Shown: positions 35,134 through 47,169, counted from the stretch's first letter. The stretch is DNA of 64,000 nucleotides from Holtermannia corniformis (GCA_001599935.1 BCIJ01000017.1:379798-443797); one strand, 5' to 3'. A program made the numbers and translations. The notes: generated by a model from the letters alone, not told the origin.

Positions 35134-37088
35134 CAAGCATGAGCGCATGTTCCTCCTGGGCGGCACATGACCTACTGAGCACTTGTTGCATCGCTGGGAG
35201 AGCACACCTTCTTGGTCACCCAGATGAGCAGCCAACGCTCGCGACAGACCTACACGTCGAGGCAAATCAGCGTCACGGTGCGTGAAGACAAGAAGCACTT
35301 GCAGCGGTCTCCGGTGAGCACAAGCTGGATCCGTTCCGCAGCCAGCGTTCGGCGCACCAAGCCTGCCGGAGTCTGATCGTTGCGACTGAGCAGTACACAT
35401 GAGCTGGAGCCCTCACGTTTGAGCATGCTTCCGTCAGACTTACTCCTCGATGACAAACCGTTCCGCATTGCGGAAGTCACCCGGTGACAGATATGTCACC
35501 GCCTCGGCTGTCTTCCCGTTGCGCCCCGCGCGGTCTAGTTGACGGCTGATTGCAAGATGTAAGGAATCAGCAATGTGAAAGCTCTTCGAAACGACGTACG
35601 ACCATTCATCCAAGCTAGGCGGCACGGCGAATGTATGGATCTGACCGACATCCGCTTTGTGACACGGGAATGCCAACACGTTGGTGGTGCATATAACGCT
35701 TCGCTCCGTGTTCAAGAACCACGTTTGCACCGCTTGAGAGTGTTACAGCGAGAATTGGTGCGCGATCTTGGGAATCACTCACCTTGTTTCTCAGTATCAG
35801 ACAAACCCGCATGGTAGGGCTTTACGTCAACCACGCCAGCTTTGTGCATAGCTTCAGCGACGGAGCAGGCCTGCGCACGTTAGTATCGGACGCGCGAACT
35901 TGAACCTACCTCGCGTCGGGTAGCAGCATAGATCAATGCAGAGCCTCGCGAAATCAGTCAAGTTGGCCGCGTCGTCTCACGCAACCGCTCACTAGATCCT
36001 GATCGGGCTTTGAGCCTGTGCGCTACGGTAGCCAGCTTGTGCTTGTAATCAACGCAGTTGATGACTGCTATGTATAGACTTTCGGCTATCTGTCAGTCCC
36101 ACATCAAGGATCGAAGTCAACGTACTCTGCGCGCCACGCTTTACCCTTACAGATCCCGTCGGCGGGGTCAATGCCATATTGATTACACATGTCTTGCACA
36201 CTTTCATCCGGCTCCAAACCCGAGATGACAAGCGAGGTGTCAACTCGCAGGCGAGAAATCACACCGGGCAGCTGCTTGAGAACTGCACGTTGTTGAGCAG
36301 CAGCTTTCGGTAGCGTTGCCACGCCCGTCTTACCCGGCTGGAATCCCGCTGCCCACTGTTTCGGATTACATTCAGTCTCATCAAAGGGCACCGCTCACTC
36401 ACGTCCAGTATCGTGCCCGCATCGTAGATCACGAGGAGACTGATCGATATGTTCTTGACGCATGGGACGAAGGTGACTGAGTAGCCTAGCGAATCTATAT
36501 CGTGACTTGCGGCGCGTATCAAGCCTGAGCGCATAAAGCTGGAGATTATCAGCGATCGCAGTCATACTGTCACCACGGCCATACCGTTGCGGAGTCACCA
36601 CGAGAATCTTGCATTGCTACCGGACGGTCAGGTCTGCGTGAAATCCGTTGAGACTCACGCGAGTGGCGAGGGCGGCCATGATGCGGGCTTCCTCTCCATA
36701 CGACGTTCTCCCATCCATGCCCTCCACCAATGCATCTACGGCTCTCATTGCCTCGACTTGCTCCCACAGAGGCACCCGCTGAGGGCAAATCACGACCGTC
36801 AAACCAGGCAACAAAAGTGCGGGTATCTGATATAAAATGCGCTTGCCACCTGCCGCCGGCAAGGTTGCAAGCGTGGGCTTGCGCTCGAGAATACGCTTTA
36901 TCACAGGCTCCTGGACGGATCTGAAGCTACGTTGTGGAGATCGCTCAGTACACGGTCTCCACGTACGATATGACTTACCTGGAGAAACCGAATTTGTCTT
37001 GTAGCAGTCGTTGCGCATTGGACATCAACTCATCAATGTCTGTGACCGTCGTGCGTTTCAGAAGCTGCTCGAGAAAAGTGTCGGACAT
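35104..37088 (-). CDS. Degenerate RecQ-like pseudo-helicase, array copy C
   Basis: The frame and splice pattern parallel the other copies. It starts MSDTFLEQLLKRTTVTDID and continues FRSVQEPVIKRILERKPTLA. Every core catalytic motif has changed: Walker A is LPAAGGKRILYQIP (GGGKS lost), motif II is LLVIYDAGTILD (DEAH lost), motif III is VISGLEPDESV (TATATP lost) and motif VI is DRAGRNG. Fold segments such as ALIYAATRRE, PYHAGL and RSVICTTNVLAF remain. The roughly 150-residue helix-turn-helix block is missing, but ALAAHLGDQEGV with CNKC survives at the end. Introns have intact GT/AG and branch sites. It is either a pseudogene decaying only in its active site, which is unlikely by chance, or a retained non-catalytic protein. 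Confidence 0.65.
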
Positions 37089-37303
37089 GATGTTGTCGCT
37101 CAAGATGCAGCCAGCTCTTCCTGATATGGTCCACGATCGAAGCTGCGTCCACAGCGTTCGAGCGAGACCATGCGGAGTGTCCGATCAAGGGCGCTCGCAT
37201 CTGTTCGAGGGTCCAGAGGACAACCGGGCAGATCAGTACACTAGGCCATCCTGCCCGGTCAGCACAGACCCAATGGCCGGGATCAGATCTTGCATATCAT
37301 GCA

Positions 37304-40268
37304 TCACCTTTTGCGCCTGTTGGCCGCGCCGCCACCTGGAGCAGCCCGCTTTGTTGCGGTAGACAACGACGCTGGGAGGTTCTTGTATCCACACTTGACG
37401 CACTCTTGCTCAAAGATGTCGACGAGCGAGTCGAACGCGAATTCGCCACACGAGCCGAAGACGGCGGACTTGCCCAGGGACAGCGCACTGTGTCAAAGGC
37501 ATCAGCACAGACTAAGGGCCATTCAAAGGACATACGTCAAACGCGGGGTCGAGATGCCGAACGCGCACCGCGCTAGCGCCCGGCTGTCGTCTCTGATCGG
37601 GCACGCGTGGAGGATCTGCAAAAGACTTGGTACCTGGCCGGGTTGCGCGTCACGTTTGCACTGACCGCTTCAATTAGGCTCAGCGGCGGGGATCTCTTGT
37701 ACTCCTTTTCGAATTTGACCGGTTCTAGGGTCTTGCACCACTGCAGTCTACGTCAGCAGGTCTGTGCGGAAGGGTGACGGCGGGCATACAGTGCAGTGAT
37801 TACACATCTCATCTGGGACATTGTCACCATCCCCAAAGTACTTTGCGATGGCGAATGCAAAGCCTGCCAGCGGCGTCAGCGGTGGCCGAGGATGCACTGC
37901 GACTCACACTCCTCGCCCGTTGCGACGTCGATGACCTGGTCAAGCCTCGCGAGCTCCTTCTTCTCTCTATCCTCCATCGTCTTACTCAACTCTTCCGCGA
38001 GCTTCTCGACGTCCTCTGGCGTGCTCGGCAGCTCCTTGCGCGGCTTGAGCAATGCATAGCGGTTGCGCACTTGGCTCGGTTTCGAGTTGACCAAGCCACT
38101 GAGCTCCCAATGGCTGATCCGCATTGACAAAGCTTCACGGCGGATACCCGACTTGCTAGCAATATCGACCACGTTGACCTACATTCGATCAGCCTTGTCC
38201 TGTGAGATTCACACCACGCACGTTGCCCCTCGTCCAGTACCTGTTGATAGCCGTACCCTCTGGCGACTTGTCCTGCTTGACCTGCTCGAGCCCACCAGGC
38301 GCTTTGGCAGTGAGCGCGAATTGCTCATAGTAGGGCGTAGCGGCACGCAAGAGGCCGTAGTCGAGCTCGAGCAGTGCGAAGAGAAGGTTGAGCATGCTGG
38401 GCTACGAGGATCAGTCGTTGTGGTGAGCCAGTTCACTTACTCGAATGTCGTAGTCGCGTGACATGTGCCAGAGACTAAAGTCGAGAGTGTTGTCCTGCGA
38501 CACGGGTGCGGAGAAGACGGTATTGAGCCAGTTGACGAGTACGAGCTTGGAGCATCTATGGTCAATCAGTATTACTTCTTGACATTGTCTGGATACTCAA
38601 CGCGTCGCCCCGAGCAAAGCCTTCCAGGACCGGCACGTCCGTTGGGCAGAGGTACATGCAGCACTCGGACACGAGACCGTCCCGTCCTGCACGACCGACT
38701 TCTTGGCTACCTCGACGTCAGCGCTGCATTCACGCGCCGCACACACTACGCACCTCCACGACTCGACGCTCTTTGGCAACATGAGATGGTGGATCTGCCT
38801 GACGTTGTTCTTGTCGATCCCCATGGCGAACGCAATAGTGGCACACACGACACCGCGATCGCTCGCCATGAACCAGTCTTGTACGTCTGTCAACCGTCAG
38901 CGCGTGACCGGACCGTGCCTCGGCGCGGTACGGACCTTTACGGGCGTCTGCAGTCATACCCGCATGGTACATCTTGATCTGATCGACACCCATGCTGATG
39001 AGATCCTCGACAGCGTTCGCCGCCTATTCGGGCGTTTAGTGCATGCAAGGCGAGCCGTCTGATCTGCTCACTTGCTGCTGCAGCGTCACATAGACGATTG
39101 CTGGACCTGGTATTGACAGTCAACACCTGCCGCGGCGTTTCCGGACGAGCGCACCTTTCCTAGCTCTGAGCTTTGGCGCTAGATCCACCAACTTGTCCTT
39201 CATCGTCTTTGCCACCTTGACAGACAGATGCAGACTTTGAGACCGATCAGTGACCTCGTCGTTTGATCAGCACCCACTTTTCGCGATACACCGACGTCTT
39301 GAACACGCCGTCTTGCTTGTCAATGTCAAAGCCTCTGCAGATATCGTCGATCACGCTGGCGGTCGCCGTCGCTGTCAGAGCCAGCACGCGCTCAGCGTTG
39401 ATCTCTTTCGCAAAGCGCGCGACCTTGAGGTATTCTACGGTGGTAGGTCAGAGGCGCAGTGGTCAGCTTAGTGTATATGTGACAGACCTGGACGGAAGGA
39501 TGGACCCCACTGAGAAGCAGAGGTCGTTAGCCGGGCATACAGCGGCCAGGTAAGAGAACCGCACCTCTGACACACAGTGCGCCTCGTCAACCGCGAGCAG
39601 AGAGATAGTGGAACCCGCCAGCAATCGTCCAAAGCTCTCTGCGCTCGTCAGATCCCAGCACCTCATCACTCGTCCAGCTTCTAACCGTTATTGAGCCTAT
39701 CCCGGATCAGCAAGCTGTCACACAGGGCATGACCGCACAGACCTCTCGGGCGCCACATACAAAATCTTCAAATCCTACACTCGATCAGCTTGACCCCTAG
39801 GCCGCACGGAACGCACCCCCGTCCTGATCCCATTCTTGACCGCCTCGGCCTCGTCCCTGCCCAGACTGGAATCCAGACTGGCGGCCTTGACGCCCTTGCG
39901 CCTCAGCACGTCCACCTGGTCTTTCATCAACGAGATCAGCGGGCTGATGACGATTGTCAAGCCTGGGAGGAGGATGCCGGGGATCTGGTAGCACAGGGAT
40001 TTGCCGCCGCCGGTCGGGAAGCTGACGAGTGCAGAGGCTGAGGAGACGAGGAGACGGGAGATGACGGCTTGCTGGGCTAGCTTGAAGCTGTGGGTAGTCA
40101 GGATGGGTACGGAGTGGTCACTCGACTGGGCTGGGACATGGCAACAGTGGTGATGCGAGTATCCGAGCACGGGCTTCAAACTAAGAAACCGCGTACGCAC
40201 AAAGGGTAGCCAAACGTCTCGCGCAGCTCGTTCTCAGCTCGCTGCATCATGTCAATATCCTCACTCAT
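37304..40268 (-). CDS. RecQ-family DNA helicase, array copy D
   Basis: This copy has the most canonical motifs. It starts [20 protein letters not shown]. Exon 2 holds [20 protein letters not shown], Walker [21 protein letters not shown] and [16 protein letters not shown]. Motif II is [12 protein letters not shown], motif [17 protein letters not shown], motif [21 protein letters not shown] and motif [12 protein letters not shown] winged-helix-like part includes [20 protein letters not shown] and a Lys/Glu coiled coil. The Zn site follows: [10 protein letters not shown], then [20 protein letters not shown]. The C-terminus adds [17 protein letters not shown] and ends basic (ANRRKR), possibly a nuclear signal. 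Its closeness to the family consensus suggests it is the founding copy. Lies 95 bp downstream of the T5orf172 gene's stop. Confidence 0.82.
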
Positions 40269-40362
40269 CTTGAGATGGTTCAACCCGGACCATGCACCTG
40301 CGCACGATCCGTCCACCGCACCCAGCGGACATGGCGCCCTGTCCGCACTATTTGGTTCGACG

Positions 40363-42262
40363 CTACATGCCTCCTATACACACGGTACGCACAAAGCGTT
40401 CCCACCGCGATACAACCTCGTACACCACGTCCTCATACACCCTCGCACCATGGCGAGTCTTGGACAGCGGAAAGATCTCCTTGTGCACCGTGCCGCAGTC
40501 TGTGCAGGGCGCTAGCAGCCGCGCGAGCGGGGATCGATCGGCGAGCTCGAGATGGATCAGGCCTGGAGCTGAGCGTTAGCGTGATTGATGGCATGGGAGG
40601 CGGCGAGGGACTGACGCTCGAGTCGTTTGACCGCGCCGCACATTTGCCGGCCTGTCGTGCCGCCGTCTGTGGCGCCTGGGAGGAGCGAGCTTGCTGAAGC
40701 GCGGTCCGCAGCGCCTGCTAACGGAAAGATGTCGCGCAACGTTGGAGTGTGCGACGAGCACCCTGTGGTACCATCTGCTTCAACATGGTGCTCTTCAGTA
40801 TAGTCGACCGACGACTCACGCTGCGTCCACTGTCCGATCCGCCGAGGAACATTGTCCGTCCTGCCAACTTTGAAATACGCCAGATCGTCCGTTGCGAGAT
40901 CTGCCGCTGTCAGTGATCACGTTTTACAAGATTGCCAAAGGTTCGACATACCCCGCAGCTCGTAAGCATAGATGAACCCAGGTGATTCCTGTCCATCAGC
41001 TACACACACAGATTGAACATTGTACACACCTTGGTCGAAAGCTCGGCCTCCATCGTCATCCGCAGCAGCGCGCGCGTCTGCAGCCCCAATTCCTCCGGTA
41101 TCCAATCTATCATGCTCGTGTCAGTTGATCCCGACCACTCGCGGCACACACCGTCAAACTCGACCCAGATCGCCTCGGCCGCTCCATAGCGCCAATAGAA
41201 GCCATCAACGGCACAAATCTGCCCCGCGTGGTCTTTACAGTACCGTGCGCGGGTTCGTGCCGGCCCGGCATCATCCTCGCCCTCGAGGTCGAGGTCGAGC
41301 CAGGGTGCCGAGGTCTTGACGAGGCGTTTACAGGGTAGACCTTGGCGCGTGATCCCGGCGCACTGTGTTGTACTGCTAGACGCGGGACTGGGACTGGGTG
41401 ATGCAGATGCGGCGATCCGGATTCGAGATCGATCGGTGATGTTGGCGCTTACGCTTGGAGTGACGGACACGGCGGATTTGACGCGCCGGCGGGGGGTGCA
41501 GGGTGTGGGGTCGGAGGATGAAGGAGCATCGAGGATGATTGGGTTGCTTTGGGTCCCGATTGAGGGTTTTCGCCGCGAGGGGGGTACAGGATCCGTTGGT
41601 GGCGTTGAGAGGGGGTGGAAGGACGGCTTGAAGGCCTTGACGGGCGTCTTGGCTGATGCGGGTGTAGTTGAAAACGTGTTGGGTCGTGATGAGGGTCTTG
41701 GTGAGGTAGATGCTGATGCTGGTGCTGGCGTTGGGACCGTGAGATGGCTTGGCGCTGGTGCCGAGTTTGGTCGTTGATCTCCATTCGCCACGTAGGATGT
41801 TCGATCCACCACCTGCTGCCGCTCGCCCGACCTCGCGTCCGGTCGCGACCCAGCCGCAGCATAGCCCGTCACCGTATACGGCCGCGTCGCCAGATCCACA
41901 TCTGGCGGTCGACCCCCCGGCGGCGCGTAATACCCAGCATACTCCCCCGGGTAGCTCTGCACGGGCGGTGGTGCCGGCCTCGTTGCAGGCCGATACGGCC
42001 ATTGCGGGCCTCGATCACCCGGTAGAGCCGGTAACGGCTTCTCTACGCCCGGCGAGATGCGCACGGCTCCCATGTCGGTACTCAGGCTGTGCATGTAGTC
42101 GCGCCATTGTGCCTTTGCGTTGGACGGGTAGGCTTCGACCCGCGGTGGGGAGGGCAGCGGCTGGATGTTGGCAAAGTAGCGAGTGCGAAAGGTCGAGCCG
42201 GCGGCGGTGCCAGGCGGGAGCGGTGGTCTGTAGCGTTCGAGATGGGTGTGGTCGTGGTTCAT
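40363..42262 (-). CDS. T5orf172 (GIY-YIG-like) domain protein
   Basis: Starts MNHDHTHLERYRPPLPPG. The first 300 or so residues are Pro/Ser/Ala-rich and probably disordered. A Cys/His cluster follows (TQCAGITRQGLPCKRLVKT ... RYCKDHAGQI), then a conserved region DWIPEELGLQTRALLRMTME. Across further introns comes GFIYAYELR, then DDLAYFKVGRTDNVPRRIGQ, the core of the T5orf172 family, and later LLAPCTDCGTVHKEIFPL. The domain belongs to the GIY-YIG nuclease superfamily and is common in fungi, where its role is not established. The stop at 40363 assumes no further splice after RWERFVRTVCIGGM. Confidence 0.75.
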
Positions 42263-42571
42263 GCTGCATACGAGATGGTTCTGTCCAGCTCAATGGTGTC
42301 TATGTGTTATGACAATCCGCATCACCCTCGCTGCTCGCTGCACCGTCTCTGTGCTTGTCCGCCTGGAGCAGTCGAAGCCAGCACCGAGCTGCCAGCTACT
42401 GGACGCACCGAGGATGTCAACAAGGTCAAGGTGGTACAAAGTGGTGCGATCACGTGAAAGTGGATCATTAGGATAAATTAAAACAAACACCAACCGCGTT
42501 CTCGCCACCACCACTCTCACCGCGAGCGTCTCCACCAAGCGAGCGTACAGCCAGGCAGGCAGCGCAGCACC
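42263..42571. promoter_or_regulatory. Divergent promoter T5orf172 / PRP3
   Basis: A 309-bp spacer between opposite ATGs. It includes an A-rich patch (AAATTAAAACAAACACC near 42475) and a CA/CC-rich leader before PRP3. No defined factor site is recognisable. Confidence 0.45.
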
Positions 42572-44610
42572 ATGTCGCACAGGCGCAGGGCAGACGACGA
42601 GCCAGCAGGACAGCCAGACTCGAAAAAGCACCGATCGTACGCATACTCTGGCTCGCAACCGCTCACCCATCGCTGACTCTACAGTACCACCGTCCGTCGA
42701 GCCGTTCCAACCCGTCCAGTCTCACACTGACATTACTGCACAGATCGCTCCTGCATCTGGCTCGGCCGGTGGATCAGGCTCAGGTCTCGACATTGCCGTC
42801 AGTGCTCAAAGCAGACGAAACGTCAGACAGCAACTCACGTCGTCTTAGGCCATCCGCGCACAGCTCGCCGCCAAGCGCGCGCTGCTAGAAGCCAAGAATG
42901 CAGGCTCGCTTTCACCCTCCGCCTCGCCGGCGCCCATGGGTCCTGCGACCGCCCCTCCGCGGTCAGCAACCCCAACTTCAGGCCCCAACGCCGGCATGTC
43001 GGCCGACGTGTCTGCCCGCCTGGCAGCGATCAAAGCCTCCATCGCGGCAAAGTCGGATCGCTTGGCCATCCCGTCACCCGGTACGAGCGCACAGGCGAGG
43101 CAGTCGTCGGCATCGGACCCGACGCGATCCGTCCACAACCTCGGGATCCACCCGCTATTGATGCCAAAGACGGAAGACGCAAAGGAGGAAAAGAGGAGTA
43201 ATCGGGATCGTTACAAGCCCATGGCGCCAAAGTTTGCCAGCGTGCGAGCAAACGCCGTCTCGGTAGCACCGGTTCAACCGGTCGTCAGGCCCGTCGCTGC
43301 ACCCGCGCCGTCGTCCAACCCCTACGTGGCGGCCGCCTCGTCGTCGACCGCTCCCGGTCCGGCCGGTACGCCAGAACCAAAAATTGTCGCCGACAAGCGC
43401 AAACGCCGGTTCGGCGGCAACGCCCAAGGGAAATACATCCAGCTCGGCGACGAGCTTCGGCAAGAAGCAAAGATGGACGAGCTCCGGCGCAAGATTGCCG
43501 ACGCGGCGAAAAAAGCCGGGCTCGATTCAGAGTTTGAAGTACTCGAGCGCAACCTGAAGCGCCAGGCGCCGCCCGAGGTTGAGTGGTGGGACCTCGCGCT
43601 GCTGCCAAAGGGCGGATCGTATGATGATCTCGAGGGTGCGATCGAGCACATCAACACCAACCCGACGTCGCTCGTGACGCTCTATATACAGCACCCGATC
43701 CAGCTCCCGGCTCCGATGGACGGCCGCAGGGTCGAAGAGCGCGGCTTGATGTTGACGGCCAAGGAGCAGAAGAAGATGCGCAAACAGCGCAGGCAGGCCG
43801 AGCTGCAGGACAAGCGTGATCGACAAAAGATGGGCTTGATCCCGCCAGACGCTCCAAAGGGTAAGAGCGTCGTCACACCGCAGCCAGCTAACGCCCCACA
43901 GTCAAGCTCGCCAACATGATGAAGGTCCTCACCTCGGACGCGGTGCAAGACCCCACCAAAGTCGAAGCGAGGATCCGGCGCGAGGTCGCCGGGCGCGCTC
44001 AAAAGCACGAGACGGACAACCAGAAAGCAAAGCTCACAAAGGAGCAACGGCATCAAAAGGACTATGAGAAGCGGGTCGCGCGCGAGGCAAAGGGCCTGTA
44101 TGCGACCGTGTACAAGTGAGTGCTGCCCGCTGGCGCACGCGCGCGCGCTGACATTGCGTCAGGATCAAATACCTGACCGACGGTCGGCACCGGTTCAAAG
44201 TCAACAAGACGGCCCAGTTCAACAACCTGTCGGGCGTCACAATCTTCCACCCGCAGTTTGCCCTCGTCGTCGTCGAGGGCGAACACCGCGGGATCGAGCA
44301 CTTCAAGGGGCTCATGACGCGTCGGATCAACTGGACCGAAGAGGCCCGACCGCGCAACGACCAAGGCGAAGAGGAAGACGAGCCCGTTCCAGAGTTTTTG
44401 CAGAAAGAGGCCGCCGACGACCCCAAGCAGAGTCTGGCGGATAACCAGTGTGAGATTGTGTGGGAGGGCGAACTGGCCGAACGCGTCTTCTCGGGCTTTA
44501 GGCCGCGTTATGTCGATTCCGACTCGCAGGCAAAGCAGGCGTTGACGGATAAATGGGAGGGCATGTTTGATTTGGCGAAAAAGTGGGTTTGGGAGGATGA
44601 AGGCTTGTAG
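42572..44610 (+). CDS. PRP3: U4/U6 small nuclear ribonucleoprotein PRP3
   Basis: A core component of the U4/U6.U5 tri-snRNP in pre-mRNA splicing. The first exon encodes MSHRRRADDEPAGQPDSKKH. Short exons follow (including AIRAQLAAKRALLEAKNAG), then the long main exon with NLGIHPLLMPKTE, NRDRYKPMAPKFASVRANA, RKRRFGGNAQGKYIQLGDEL and EVEWWDLALLPKGGSYDDL. The PRP3 domain continues through TLYIQHPIQLPAP and KMGLIPPDAPKVKLANMMKV. The C-terminal DUF1115 part has GVTIFHPQFALVVVEGEHR and LMTRRINWTEEARPR, ending KKWVWEDEGL. Introns near 43861 and 44118 are needed. The first two introns are less certain, chosen because they keep the frame open. Convergent with the transketolase, 53 bp apart. Confidence 0.93.
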
Positions 44611-44663
44611 CGCATGCATCGGGTGCACATGGATCCTAGTGTACATACAGCCGAACCCTTGCC

Positions 44664-47169
44664 CTAGTGCGAATGCACCGTCTTGATCCCCAGCAGCAAC
44701 TCTTCAAACTCGCCCACAGCCGGTAACTCGTACCCGCCGTCGGCTTTTTTCCTCGCATCCAGATACGCCCGGATCTTGTCGGCGACGTCCTTCTCGCCAA
44801 ACCCGAAATGATCATAGATCTGCCCCACGGGGGCCGAGAGCCCAAACGTGTGCATGCTGAGCGATGCGTGCGCGTACCGTGCCCAGCCGTAGCTTGCGTA
44901 CGCTTCCAGTGCGATCACGATCCTGCGCGAGGACGGGATCACGCTCTGGCGGTATTCCTTTGACTGGGCGTCGAAAAACTTTTGGACGGGCATCGAGACG
45001 ACGCGGACGGTCAAGCCCGTCTCGGACAGTTTGTTTGCGACGGTGATGGCGCGCGCGACTTCAGCGCCCGTGGCGACGAGCGTGACGTCTGGCATTGACG
45101 TTTCGTCACCTTGGATAATGTATGCGCCGCGTCCGACCTTTGTACGGTCCGATCCGGCGAGGAGCGGGACCGCTTGGCGCGAGAGCGCAAAGATGCTGGG
45201 GTTGCTCTCGTCTTCGAGAGCGCTGATCCACGCGCCCATGACTTCTTCCGCGTCGGCTGGTCTGATAAAGTTGAGGTTTGGAAGCGCGCGGTAGAATGCG
45301 GGCAGCGCGATCGGCTGGTGCGTCGGGCCTGGAGCCGTCAGCGAGGTAATCAGTGGCTTGACTTACCGTCCTCTCCGATCCCGATCGCATCGTGTGTCGC
45401 GATCCCGATGAACCGCAGCTTTTGCAGCGCCGACATGCGCACAGCCGGCGCAGCATACAGCCAGAACATGAAAAACGTCGACATGATCCTAGGACTGTCA
45501 GCGCCTGTTTGGCGATCCTGGTAATACTGACGGGATGAACATGCCGCGCTGGTACGCGGCAAAGCCATTACCGATGGCAACCATTGAAAACTCTCGGATC
45601 CCATAGCGGATCTGACGACCCGAGTAGTCACCCAGACCACTCGCAGGCTGAGCGACGCTCAGCATCGCAACCGACAGTGCGCACCGGGCCACACTCACGT
45701 TCTGGAACTCGGTCTGGCCTTTGAAATTGACAAACGTCGACTCCATCAAGTCTGCGCTGCCCGCCGTAAACGTCTTGCACTTTGGCACAAGCGTCTGCAG
45801 TACGATCCCACTCGATTTCCGCGTCGGCGCAGGCGCCTGCGGGAGATCGCCCTTTGCCGGCAACAAGTCCTTCCACCCGTCTAGGATCTTGCCCTCGCGC
45901 CGGGTTTGCAACTCCTTGTACTCTTCCGGGTACGCGCTCGAGTACTTGTCCAGGAGCTCGTTCCATTCCGCTTCGAGTTTTGCGCCTTTGGATTCGCATT
46001 CGGTAAAGTAGTTGTAGACTTTGGGAGGGACGATAAAGTGTTCGTCTGGGTTGAAGCCGAGGGCCTTCTTGACGTAGGCGACGTCGTCGACGCCGAGAGC
46101 TGCGCCGTGGACGGGACCAGTGTCTTGTGCGGAGGACCCGAAGCCGATGATGGTGCGGATGTTGACGCACACGGGCTTGCCTTTGACGGCCTTTGCTTGG
46201 TCGAATGCAGCCACCACGGCGGCGAGCTAGACCCGCAGTCAGCCTTTCGCCGTCCTGGACATCAGCTACAACTCACATCGTTCGACCCGTCTTCAACCTC
46301 GATCACCTCCCACCCCGTCGCCTCGAGCTTGGCCGAAGTGTCGTCGGTAAAGCAATTGTCAATCGTGCCGTCGACCGTGATCCGGTTATTGTCATAGATC
46401 AAGATCAAGTTGTCGAGTCCAAAGTGTCCCGCCACACTGATGGCTACGGTCCCATCAGCCTGGGCCATTCTGTCCCCCAAAGCGACTCACCCTCTTGCCC
46501 CACACCCTCCTGCAAGCAGCCATCGCCCGTAAAACACCAGACCTTGCCGTCGACAATCGGGTAGCCCTCGCGGTTATACTGCGCTCCGAGCTGCTTGCCC
46601 GCCATAGCCATGCCAACCGCGTTCGCGATCCCCTGACCAAGCGGTCCCGTCGTGATCTCCACACCTGGGAACTCGATCTCGGGGTGACCGGCGGCCATGT
46701 GGCCCTCTGCGCTTGGCGAGTGATATTTCTTAATCTCGTCCAGTGTCCACGCTTTGAAGCCTGTAAAGTGGAGCATGAGGTACTGGAGCAGACAGGCGTG
46801 GCCGGCAGAGAGCACAAAGCCTGTAGAGTACGGCGTCAGCGCGTTGTAGTGTACGACCGAAGACGTACGGTCTCGCGCGAACCAGTCTGGGTTGGCAGGG
46901 TTGTGCCTTAGATGGTAGCGATACAACGCGAGTCCGATCGCCGCAGCGCCCATCACGGTACCCGGGTGGCCACCTTTGTACTGCTGGCACAGGTCCGCAG
47001 CATAGCAGCGGATCGTGTTCAGTACCAAGCGCTCTTCACCAGGCTAGGCGCACGTCAGCTTCCGCCACACGCCGGGTTGATAGCCAAAACGGACCGAAGA
47101 GACTTTCGCGGGCACATTCGGCTTCTTGTCGAGACGTTGCGAGTTTCCATGGTCTGCAACGGGCGACAT
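44664..47169 (-). CDS. Transketolase family, dihydroxyacetone synthase-like
   Basis: A thiamine diphosphate enzyme. Exon 1 reads MSPVADHGNSQRLDKKPNVP; exon 2 has the N-terminal motif YKGGHPGTVMGAAAIG. Then come YHSPSAEGHMAAGHPEIEFP, EITTGPLGQGIANAVGMAMA and the TPP site CFTGDGCLQEG with LILIYDNN. The pyrimidine domain has GSADLMES, RQIRYGIREFSMVAIGNGFA, STFFMFWLYAAPAVRMSAL and IGIATHDAIGIGEDGPTHQP. REFSMVAIGNG plus the MFWLYAAPAVRM segment follow the dihydroxyacetone synthase (formaldehyde transketolase) branch rather than TKL1. Those yeast enzymes are peroxisomal, but this protein ends GIKTVHSH with no PTS1 tripeptide, so a cytosolic site is inferred. Confidence 0.82.

Noticed and set aside
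28250..40268. RecQ array as Helitron or other transposon helicases
   Set aside because: The motifs are RecQ type (DEAH with RecQ-like Zn site), there is no Rep/HUH domain, and no terminal repeats or target duplications were seen around the copies.
41316..41777. Plus-strand 153-codon frame
   Set aside because: Shadow of the low-complexity part of the T5orf172 gene on the other strand.
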